A stretch of DNA of 64,000 nt from Ephydatia muelleri (Eukaryota > Porifera > Demospongiae > Spongillida > Spongillidae). Location: positions 7,362,420 to 7,426,419 of the forward strand of contig JABACO010000016.1 in the NCBI GenBank assembly GCA_013339895.1, read 5' to 3'. The translations under genes and the position numbers were made by a program. The notes beneath the pieces were generated by a model. It saw only the letters and a list, made by a program, of their open reading frames with translations, was not told the DNA's origin and did no database searches. This document shows, one piece after another, positions 54,780-64,000 of the stretch. The stretch's first letter is position 1, and every line of letters begins with the position of its first letter.

Positions 54780-55543
54780 CAGGGATTATAACGCCAGCCG
54801 GTCATCGGACAATGTCCGACCAATTTAGTCAATTGTCCGTTCGATTGTGCAAACAAAATGTCCGACGAGGCTTGTCATAGTCACTGTTTTGCGTCGCTGC
54901 ATGAAGTATTTGCATTCGCTACAGGGACAGACTCATTTTGTAGGAATTATACAGTAGCGGTACGTAACGTTTGCATCCACGCAATTAACATTGGCGTACG
55001 GTATGCTTGGACCATGGTAGTGTTTATGGAGCATAGCGTTTTAAACATAACCTATGGTGCCTATGCGCCGTCGCACGTCACTAGCCACATACACCTGACC
55101 AGTTACGTACTCTAGTGTCGGGATCGAGTAGTTTCTGTTCTTTTTATGTAAATCTACGGCGTGGATAAAGCGTGAGCATTGGCCTAGCGTTTGCGTAGGA
55201 GTGAAGCGTATATCAAAAGTAGCATCGTACGTAAACGCAAGAAGCAGGGAATTGCAGTAACAGAATATAGCAAAGGCTCATAGCATTATAAATGCTATAA
55301 CGGAACAGAGGCTAGCGCGCAAAAAATCTTTGATTCCACTGTGTGAATTACCAGCTATATAAGCACTATGAGGAGGCACCACCACAGGCCTTTACCTTTA
55401 ATTAGACGATTGGGACTTGATCTAATGTGCATGTAAGGTGTACAACAATTTGTTGTTCAAACATGAATAATGCATGTCCGACCATTTTCAACTATGTCAG
55501 GACACTTTGTTAGGACAATTTTTTCACTCCGCTAAAATTCCTG
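54780..55543. mobile_element. 764-bp non-coding DNA transposon with target duplication
   Basis: Comparison with the related sequence at 62331-62360 shows an insertion. CTCTAC is present on both sides (54774-54779 and 55544-55549) but once at the undisturbed site (62335-62340). The ends are imperfect inverted repeats of the form CAGGRATTWTARCG. GTCCGAC, GGACATT and similar motifs recur near both ends. No long open frame lies inside, so it is non-autonomous. CAGGG-type ends suggest a hAT-like element, but hAT elements usually duplicate 8 bp, so the superfamily is open. Confidence 0.75.
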
Positions 55544-55549
55544 CTCTAC

Positions 55550-56035
55550 ATACATCAATGCACTTAAATAGGGATACAAGGGAAGTATAAAAACACTACA
55601 TGAAGAGCCAGACAGTCTAGTCAGTTACTGCACATAGGACTAGTCATTGAGTCTAGCTTGTTACACTAGGATGCCTATACAGAAATGCTGATGCCTATAA
55701 ATAAATGTTGGATGCTAGGTAGGTCATGATGCACAGATATGCTTATTTGCTGTGAGTGTGCATTTTATAGGTGTGAATTGTGAGTACTAAATTTATGAGT
55801 GTTATGATTGCATATGTTGTGTTTGTGTTGTAAAGATTGTATGTTGTGAGTGCATTTGCTTGTGCTGTGAGTTGTGATTGTTTTTTGAGTTTAATTGTCT
55901 AATCACCACTACATTAGCGCAGTGGTGATAAAATCCATCCATTGCTGTAACAATTGGGTTTGGGGACAAGATTATTATATTATAGGGTCATTCAGGTTGC
56001 ATGTACTATATCCACTTGCAGGGAACATTGCATCA
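55550..56035. other. No recognised feature
   Basis: TG-rich, AT-rich sequence. It ends at a CTTGCAG acceptor-like site (56015-56021) upstream of the first recognised piece of the RecQ-like gene. Confidence 0.4.
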
Positions 56036-59000
56036 ATGGAACGCAGATATGAGCTTTGCCAAGCAGTTTTTAAGTCCAGGGATGCAATGAGGCACCATGG
56101 TGCAACAACTCACATTGATGAGTGTGTCATCTCTAGCACCATCAAGATAGCCAGGACTAATGGTGTATTTAAGTGTGTGTGTGGCAGCTCATCCGTTAGC
56201 ATCCGTGCGATACAAGGACACAAGCAGTGCTACTTGTCCCATCAGTCCACACTTGTGAATGGAACAGAACAGTCCACAATCACAAGTGAGACTGATCAGA
56301 CCAATGGCGATCTTGTGGACCAAGCAGAACAAACGGTGCAGTCCACAATCACACATGAGACTGATCCAATCAATGGCTGGCTGCATGACACACTTTCAAA
56401 GTACAATCTCACATATAGGAAAGAGTACAACCTGTTAGTGTGAACTCAGTGCAGACATGCATTGGGAGTGTCGTTTCTTCAGTACTGCAAGCAGCATGGA
56501 GTAAAAATTTCGCTTAAAGATTAGGGCATAATAGAGCAATCATGCTTTAAAGAGAAATCAATTTACTTTGTTCCCAACCAGCCACCTCTGGACTTCCTCC
56601 CAACAAGTGACAGCTTCAAGTGTGCCTCCTGCAATCATTATGGCAGCAGTGAGCGACACATGGTCATGGTGATACATGCTACTGAGAACCATGAAAATAA
56701 GGAAGTCGTCCCATGTTCGGTACAGACATTGACGAATTCAGCATTCAAACGATTCTTTGGAGTGGTGAATGCGACTGAGGTAAGCAGGAGTGTGCAATGT
56801 GAACTTCCTGTGTCTGCAGTGGTCAGTAAATCTATGGGTCTAGTACTAGAGAATCCTATGAGATTGGAAAGTATCAGTGAACAAAATATGTTTTATGTTG
56901 TGATAGATTGGTACCCAGAGCCAGATTCAATTGACAGATTCCACTTCGTGATTAAGCAAGAATTGCTCCAGGTACCAGAGGATTCCCAGCACTACTCAGC
57001 AATACTGACCACATTTAAGGCCAGTATTCAAGGGGTCAGTTCAGTAGAGTACTCCTTCAGGTGTGCCATAAGCCCACCTGATAACGGAACACAAAAAGCA
57101 TTTGCTCACTCCAGACTAAGAATATTATTAATGAATACGCAAAGATGTTCACTTGTGTTCTTTTTAAAGAACGTAATGGAGAGGGGACCACAGGATTTAA
57201 AGCCTGCAGAGAAGGTTGAATTATTAATACAGGAAGCCTTCCAAGCACCCTCAAGGAACACCATCTTTCCATTTATCCTGGCACTTATGGAAAGCAATGT
57301 TGCCAATAACCATAGTATGTCACCTATTCATTTGTTGTTGCTTTTTCTTTGTTTGAAGAGTGATGGGTCACTACTTCAGCCAGAGGAGGTAGGGTGCAAT
57401 TGCAGTACTTAATGAAGCTTGCTGTTTTGGAGTGTGTTGTGGCAAAATCAACTATAGATGAGCAGGTGCAGTACATGAAGCAACTGCAACCACTAGTTCT
57501 AGGCAATGCCAACCCCTTTTCCATCTTTACTTTCATCTGTAGTACGTCATCAATGGCAAGGAAAGTGGCTGCGTCTAGCAATCGGCTTCCGATAATTGCA
57601 CACGTCTGGACAACCCACTCCCCGTTGTCATACGTGGTGTAGGTATCACAGCTGACCAAGTCCGAGCAGTGTACCGTGAGGCTCTGCACAGGTGCCAGAC
57701 CTTGGCCACAGAACTCCTGATGGGAGTAAAGAATGCATCTGTGGTTGAGGCATGGAATGACTTTGTCCAGTGCAGAATAATGGCCAGCAGGGACCTCAGC
57801 AAGGACAAAGCTATCCGTACATATCCGTACACTATTGACCCGTATTCTGCGTTCTGACATTCTTCGCGCTCGCATGGTAGATTCAATTAGGGAGGGAGTG
57901 GTTGTGTATCGAAATGCAGAAGCATACTCATACCTTGCAATGTACAATGAGTATGTCAAGAACCTCATTTTGGTTATCCATCTGGGGTCTGACATGCCTG
58001 CATAAGGGACTGAGCTGAGTACCCTTAAGATCCAGCATGGCAGGAGCAGCAGACGCAACCTCTTTCTTCTTGAGAAAAACCTTTCAAGCTGAGTAATGCA
58101 AGAATAGGTCTATGATGCAGTCCAACAAGACAATCTCACGATTTCTAGATAGCACTACCTCACAAGTACTGCTTACAGATGTTTTGGTGTTGCATCCATT
58201 TGTGTGCTCTTTGGCATCATTTTTAGACAAAAATGAATTCGGAGTTTATAATGCAGTTCTATTTGTTTTGGATGGTGCACGAATGGACGATGAGACTATG
58301 AGACAGGCAGCTTGTGAACTACTTCGCTCGTCTCATTGACATGAGTTCATGTGAGGAAGAAGGCGACTCAGATTATGAACTATGACCAGAGGCATCACCT
58401 CATCTGTCAATAGATGAGCAGTTTGGCCATAGCTCAGTGACAGCAAACCTTCATTATGGACGCCACGCCACGATGGGGAAATGGGTGCCACAAGAGAAAA
58501 CATGCTCCATGCTTTCAGGATGCAGTCTTTTAAGTGGCATCAGTTCCTCTCCCCGCAATGAAGGCAGAAGGACACACAAGGATGAGCATCCTTGATAATG
58601 CTCCTTCAACTTCTGCTTCTGCTTCCACCACTGTACTGCGTGGTACTGCTTCCACCTCTGCACTGCGGAATGCTGCTTCCACCTAAGTTTCCACTTCTTC
58701 CACCTTTGCAGTGCGTGATGCTCCTTCCACCTCTGCACTGTGGGAAGATGTTTTGCGACCATATAAACAGGCACGGATGGAGCATGACACACCCTTATCT
58801 GTACCTGATAATCTTGCAATTAACGGCGAATTGGCTGAATGAAGCAGCCACATTCAGATCACCTGAACTGAAAGGGGCTATTGAGAAGTGTTGTACACCA
58901 ACAATGACGTCTTGGCAGTGCTACCAATGGGAAAAGCCTCTTTTAATACACATTTGTACATGTGTCACTGACAGCAGTTGTGGTAGTCCCCACCGTTTCA

Positions 59001-60447
59001 TTGGTTGACGATATCATGCGTCGAGCAGCATCACATGGGCTATCACCGACCAACAATGTGTCCAATATCCACAACAAGAGGCTCATTGTTGTAAGCCACT
59101 TTTACACACTGTTTTAAAGACTGTTTGATGCAGATTTACGTCTAGAAGAAGTTAGGTACCATCTTTGTGGATGAGGTTCACTTCTACACTTTGCAGTCAC
59201 AGTTTCGGCCAACATTCTGCCAACTGCCTAAACTGTGCCAGTCCCAATGGTGCTGATGACAGCAACAGCTCCTCAGCATGTAGGGTCAGTTCGGTTAATC
59301 ATTACACCCTTGGTGTTGATTTCGAAGTATAACATATCACTTAACTTAACTGTTTATTTCACTAGTTATGATGAAATTGGTTACAATATTACTTTGCAAA
59401 TGTAATGGTGTTAAAGTTATACCGATGGGGCACCCATCTCCATTTGTAAAGATGCTTCACGAAGAAGGATTTTGAGCCAGCATAAAATGTGAATGTGAAA
59501 TTAAAGGTACATAGGTTTTTGTGGTTCTTGAGCATAATAGGCAAATACAGCTGTCTGCACCCTTGTGCGTTGGTTGTCCTACACATGTTCATTCATGATT
59601 GCATGACACATAAGATTCTTGAGCAACAATGGACCAATAACTTTTGTTTCTGATAGTGGAAATTAATTGTGAACTTCACTCAACTATTATAAGTTCAAGC
59701 AAAAAATGAATTAGGGTGATGAATTTTAATCTACTCACTGTAACTTAGCTATACTACTATTAGTATGCCACCTTGAAGAATGTGTGCAGAAGAAGATTCT
59801 TGTCTCGCTATTTAGATAGTACAGAGGTGGAATGCAGCTATTTCCCAGGTTGCGAATTGTGTGATGTGTGCAAAACAAATGAACTGGTACAGTGTAGTGA
59901 CAACATGGATGAAATCCCGAAAGCATTTTTGATATCAGCTCCAGTGATGAGGAAACTGGATTTTTATTTCATCCACAGACCTCATCACAGATGCAAATTA
60001 AAACAACAGCAGCATCAGTTGATCACAGCTGAACGCATTCTGGATGCTTCTTTGTTTCAATGTATGCGCCCATTTGAGAACCACTGCATTGTATGCAGAG
60101 TACATAGTGGGACTATGAAGAGGCACACCATCTCACGCTGTCCCCCATTATGGCTCAGCGTTGTTTTCGATGCTTCGGGAATTACATGGTGAAAGACTGC
60201 CTTGAAAACCCGGTGATTCTTCATGGGGTGTGCAGATCCAGTTTTCTTCCCAACAGAATAGAGGACTCCATTTCACAGAAGCGGATTTATGATGGAATGC
60301 GAACATGGAAAAATACTACAGTGTTTTGCTTTGGCAGCCCTCCACTTTGGCATCATACCGGAGGCAAGAACGAATTCGATTTATGCCACCGATGTTGATG
60401 GAATTTTAAATCTGTGGCAGGAGTTTATAAACTTTTGCAAAGACTAA
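56036..60447 (+). pseudogene. RecQ-type helicase gene with zinc-finger and recombinase-like parts
   Basis: Plus-strand pieces in order. 56036-56443: a C2H2-like finger (CQAVFKSRDAMRHHGATTH), then, after a stop, TQCRHAL and CASCNHYGSS boxes to about 56645. 56660-57412: 250 open residues of unknown fold. About 57610-58335: GITADQVRAVYREALHRCQ, a GTELSTLKIQHGRSSRRNLF box and ISRFLDSTTSQVL, which resemble the core of large fungal and invertebrate genes joined to RecQ helicases. About 58600-58760: a Ser/Thr/Ala-rich repeat linker. Then helicase motifs: DVLAVLPMGKAS (motif I, near 58900), VVPTVSLVDDIMRRA (Ia, near 58980), IFVDEVHFYTLQSQFRPTF (II, DEVH at 59170-59181) and TATAP (III, 59259). Motifs IV-VI are not found. 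The RecQ zinc-binding region CRRRFLSRYLD..CELCDVC follows near 59784, and Cys-rich pieces continue to 60447. Multiple stops and frameshifts make it a pseudogene. Confidence 0.65.
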
Positions 60448-61246
60448 AGTCCAATTCATAACTACCATCTTACACACCTCATACCCGCACACTCTCACTC
60501 ACCTTCTTAACCTCTCACCTTCTTAACCTCTCACTCTACTCATACCCATACCCTTTCTCTCTTCACACATCTCATACCCTCACCCTCTCATACACCACTT
60601 CTCACACATAATGAATTGTTGGCAATGCTGTAGTATCTCATCATTATTGTTTATGTTAGTATGATTGATAAGAATAAAAAGCATATACGACAAGGAAGGA
60701 CCATAGATTAATAACCTTACGGAAGGTTATTAATCTATGGAAGGACAGACAGCTATTGAATCTATTTGTTACTATTAATAAACTTGATAACTTGGCCCCT
60801 TGGTTTACAAACATCAAATTATCTCAAGTAACCCTTTGTTCAGATTTCCTTCATTTTTGGCTCATTACTTGGCAATGTTTAATGTATTAAAAGTTCGTCC
60901 GGTATTTGTTTATTTAGTAAGTTATAAACTGATTAGAAGCGGAAGACGCCAATCGGCGTCTGAACATGAATTATTCAAAACGTGGTTGACGCCAATTGGC
61001 GTCCAGATGGAAGCCACTTTACAAGAAGTACTTTTTTAGACAGCCAATTCGCCGTTAATCGCAAATTCTGTCAACAACACAGTTCTCAGTTAGTACACAT
61101 TTAGATAGGGAGAAAGTTCGTTTGAACCACATTTTACAAAGAAACACAGCGACAAATGAGGTGACATATTGACGAAACCATCAGTCGCATCTCACAGTTT
61201 TCAGAAATGGAGATGTTCTGCATCACACACAACTGTCACTGGTTGG
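60448..61246. other. Spacer with CTCA-rich repeat and palindromes
   Basis: A CTCAC/CATACCC-rich stretch (60480-60605), a perfect hairpin (60701-60740) and two GACGCC palindromes (60945-60960 and 60988-61003). No gene is recognised. Confidence 0.5.
60701..60740. repeat. Perfect 18-bp inverted repeat, 4-nt loop
   Basis: CCATAGATTAATAACCTT, a loop of ACGG, then the exact reverse complement. There is no T-tract that would suggest a terminator. Confidence 0.9.
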
Positions 61247-61805
61247 TCAAATTTCAACATACCATCTTCCCTCCTGCCGAAAGCAGTCTAGTATTGAAAT
61301 CAACAATGCAGCCATTATAGTGTACAAGAAATCAGATCCTAAATGGAACTCATGTGTCAGGTCTTTTGCAACTAGACACAGGTGTTTCACTTTCAGGCCC
61401 TCTATTTGGATCTCAAGCTTCACTTGACCTGACAAACTAATGCCCTTCCCTTTTGCCGCCACTACTGCCTGTGTTGCTGGACTGAGCTTGTGTTCTGTGG
61501 ACAGTACAAGCTTTTCCCATATATCAGTTCTAACAACTGTTGTTAAAGCAGAACCAGTGTTACCTAACATTAATATACTACAGCCCTCAACAACACCACA
61601 AATACTGGGCGCCAACCTGGTGTCAATGCAGGTACCCCCCACAATTGCTGTCGATTTGGTCTTAGGAATCATGGCCGGCGGTAGACCTCTTCCACCGGGC
61701 CGTTCAAGACTCTGCTGTAAGATTGGGTATTCTTGCCGAATGTGCCCCGGTTGTTTACAATGCCAGCACTGTAATGAAATTCCTCTTCTTTGAGCTTGAG
61801 GCCTG

Positions 61806-61841
<36 letters not shown>

Positions 61842-62422
61842 AATTTGTTAAGCTTGACATTTGCTCCATTAAACCTTTGTACATCAGCTGTCACAGTCTG
61901 TCCAACTTGTCCTGGACACTCATTTACTGTGACCTGAGCAAGGGTTGCAGTCACCTGGTCACTGCCCCTCCTTTCTCTGTAGAAGCGCTTCTGTGCCAAC
62001 TCAACTGCTTTCAACTTCCGAGCCGTCTCTACTGCTGCATCAATGGTATCTGGCATTTCTTTCATCAATTCCACTTATACAGTAGGAGACGCTACTCCTT
62101 GGATAAACTGGTTGTGTACCAATTCCTCCTGTTGTGCGTTCGTCCAATCTGGGAACACATTAGCGGCTATCATGCATAAATCACCCTGCAAATTCCAACA
62201 AGAATTCGCCGTGTCGTTGCACGTGGCTAGAATTCCTAGCACCCTCTTGCTTCGTTCGCCATGGAGATCCACTTCTGACACCAATGTAACAGGACTGGTT
62301 CCACCACCAACTCTCATATGCAAAAAAAGACATCCTCTACATACATCAATGCACTTAATGTCTAATCTACCCGCCTGTTGTCCTAGATATAGGACAGGCG
62401 TTGTCCTATAAATAGGACGCAA
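61247..62422 (-). pseudogene. Gypsy-type gag-protease relic 2
   Basis: Minus strand. The piece 62422-62075 (VGGGTSPVTLVSEVDLHGE, FPDWTNAQQEELVHNQF) is followed by an in-frame TAA and then 62074-61247 (ELMKEMPDTIDAAVETARKL). A zinc knuckle CWHCKQPGHIRQEY has Tyr in place of the last Cys. A protease-like box LGNTGSALTTV has Asn in place of the catalytic Asp. A run of 33 G on the plus strand (61808-61840) encodes polyproline. No reverse transcriptase follows within the window. It shares its upstream part with relic 1 at 54431-54779. Confidence 0.7.
61808..61840. repeat. Homopolymer of 33 G
   Basis: An uninterrupted G run inside the gag relic. It reads as polyproline on the minus strand. Confidence 0.95.
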
Positions 62423-62429
62423 TAATGAG

Positions 62430-63050
62430 TGATGATTTGTTGAATATTACAATTACTTTTGCACGTAATTTTGAATTTTGACCCCAAATAGCATATATGA
62501 GTTTCACAAGACTACTATAAGCACTTGATTCTGTGAAGATTGAAAAGATGAAATGACGTTGATCTCACCGTCATAATATCATAAAGTTTTTCAAGTACTG
62601 TACTTTGATCAGTTCACAGAGGTCAGTAATAATTTCTTCTGAATTTGAACACTTCATAGGTAATACACAATCATTACACAACCTGGAAAATATAAATATT
62701 CATGTAGTTACTTTGGTGTGTTTATTTTTAGCAACACCTTAAAATGAAATACTGCGCAAGTCAATTTACGTGCATGTACAACACTCACCTACTGTATATA
62801 AACAAAGCAAATCTAGTAGCAAAATTTAATAATTGCAGGTTGTATGTTGTTGAGCTTAATGTAGTGTATATGAAACACATGAAATTGCATTCCTGATATC
62901 AGCTTTGAAGATTGTAGAATGACCTTAGTTACATACCAGTTACATGCATGTACAGACACACCAATGTATTCAATAATGCCTGTTTTATAGTATCGTCTAC
63001 ATAAGAACCGTCACATCTTTGTCCAATAACAAAATCTAGTTACCATCTGT
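62430..63050. other. No recognised gene
   Basis: AT-rich. No open frame with a recognisable domain. Confidence 0.4.
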
Positions 63051-64000
63051 TCAAATGGACATTGATTCTATGTGTTTTTTGAAGCATGACTTAGTAATTG
63101 GGTTACAAAAAGCACTGATAATGTTTTTTGAGCTCGCATCTGATGATAAGATGCTACAGAGATCACAGAAATATGAACACTTCTGGTGGCACGAGCGACA
63201 TCTTAGTTGATCTCCAGGCTTGTAGCTTGGCAATGTGCTAAGCTTCTTTGCACAATGAGTACGAACAGCCTGATGATATTGAAGAATAAAGAGATGATTA
63301 AAAACTCCGCTGAGTTATCATTTGGACATACATGTACACATGCATATTACCTCAACAACAGAAACATCAACTTCAGGTTTCCCTTGAGATTGCCGTCATA
63401 CAGCCTCCTGAGTAAATGCATTGAAAATGAGCTGATGGGCAAGATGGTAGAAAAATCATCAATTTGGTCTTCCATTGCATCCTTCTGCCTCAGTTCATGC
63501 CTGTATGCTAGAAAGGCATCTGTGATCACCATCCCCAATACTGAGCTAAATACTCTATGCCACCAGCAATGTGTATGCCATTTTCTTTCAAATTGTAGTG
63601 ATCCTGGCCTGAAATGATCATGGATGTCTATAGTAGAAAAATATTCATACATCTTTTGTATGACTTTTGGTCGTTTTACATGCTTCTCATAAGCTATTGT
63701 GACAAAGCATCCGATCTCAATTTCTTTTCTGTGTCGCTTGCGAATGCTGTCCTTCCCTGCCAAAGTTGTTTCAGCATTGAAAATAATGTGCTTTGGTTTT
63801 TGTCTGCCCAGGCCAATGCAAACATCTTATTGTTGTCACTGCATATTGATTCCAAAACTATATGGCTACCACGCTCAGGGGGATTTCTCCTGTCTTGTCT
63901 CCTGATGACCAACTGCTCAAAAACTCTTTAGGATAACGCGTTGAGGCAGTTTTAACTATTCCCATAAAATAAAGCCCTCTACATCTTAGTGCTTCCAATG
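63051..64000 (-). pseudogene. piggyBac-type transposase, 3' part, runs off the window
   Basis: Minus strand. 63912-63770 reads RGSHIVLESICSDNNKMFAL. After a frame change near 63770, 63763-63351 reads KMYEYFSTIDIHDHFRPGSL, KWHTHCWWHRVFSSVLGMVI and FLAYRHE. These match the C-terminal half of a DDE_Tnp_1_7 (piggyBac) transposase. An 81-nt intron (63270-63350, GTAATAT...CATCAG) leads to a last exon 63269-63051 carrying the Cys-rich zinc domain (CRSCHQKC, FCDLC, FCNPITKSCFKKH). The Cys-rich end binds the element termini in known piggyBac proteins. The frame change suggests a broken copy. The catalytic N-terminal half lies beyond position 64000. Confidence 0.7.

Noticed and set aside
57324-58058. 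244-residue minus-strand open frame
   Set aside because: The plus strand over the same interval continues the RecQ-like gene (VRAVYREALHRCQ, GTELSTLKI). The minus-strand frame has no recognised domain.
58454-58819. 121-residue minus-strand open frame rich in RWK repeats
   Set aside because: It is the antisense of the Ser/Thr-rich repeat linker of the RecQ-like gene, whose plus strand carries the recognisable motifs.
60480-60605. Telomere-like CTCACC/CATACCC repeat
   Set aside because: The stretch is irregular, short, and not a TTAGGG-type repeat. It is treated as a degenerate simple repeat.

Overview
The window looks like animal (metazoan) nuclear DNA: genes are split by short GT-AG introns (roughly 50-60 nt at the smallest), intergenic DNA is AT-rich, and there are many micro- and minisatellites and many decayed transposons. 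The TKL-type kinases with coiled-coil tails, and the retroelement and transposase families, resemble what I know from sponge (demosponge) and cnidarian genomes. A sponge is my best guess, at low to moderate confidence. I see no bacterial gene, CRISPR array, rRNA or tRNA gene.

Region 1 (1-31.3 kb) is a segmental-duplication cluster built on the autophagy gene ATG16L1. The complete copy (copy C, 24373-30670, +) has 19 inferred exons, with an N-terminal ATG16/coiled-coil part and a WD40 propeller. Two older partial copies lie upstream: copy A (455-2691; exons 11-19, all open) and copy B (12490-21174; exons 8-19, with a nonsense codon and a frameshift). Exon lengths match exon for exon, but the introns carry different expanded minisatellites. 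A short inverted piece of the gene sits at 30935-31320. Between the copies are arrays of a 21-bp satellite, C-terminal fragments of a reverse transcriptase, and one intact TKL-like kinase gene (22660-23817) with a truncated relic of its 5' end (8445-8645). Two DNA transposons interrupt the cluster: a CACTA-like element whose six-exon transposase is still open (8897-11992), and an element with about 650-bp terminal inverted repeats inside intron 13 of copy B (15571-19355).

Region 2 (31.3-40.2 kb) holds a 37-bp minisatellite, a decayed LINE on the minus strand, and a broken minus-strand double-kinase gene. The linker of that kinase gene is a 21-bp minisatellite that encodes a coiled-coil heptad. 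A further LINE-like relic follows.

Region 3 (40.2-64 kb) is mostly mobile DNA: a young Ty3/gypsy (Mag-like) LTR retrotransposon with identical 121-bp LTRs and a 5-bp target duplication (40188-44656); a second CACTA-like element (47454-50345); a GCGCAATC-rich inverted-repeat element with an integrase relic (50412-51730); another 21-bp array; a decayed reverse-transcriptase gene; two relics of one gypsy-type gag, one of them interrupted by a 764-bp insertion with a readable target duplication; and a piggyBac transposase at the right edge. The most unusual item is a decayed multi-domain gene at 56036-60447. It joins zinc-finger-like segments, a central recombinase-like region and a RecQ-type helicase, and may be a poorly described mobile element.

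The only genes that look functional are ATG16L1 copy C, the kinase at 22660-23817, and the CACTA transposase (an element gene). Copy A is open, but its 5' end lies outside the window.
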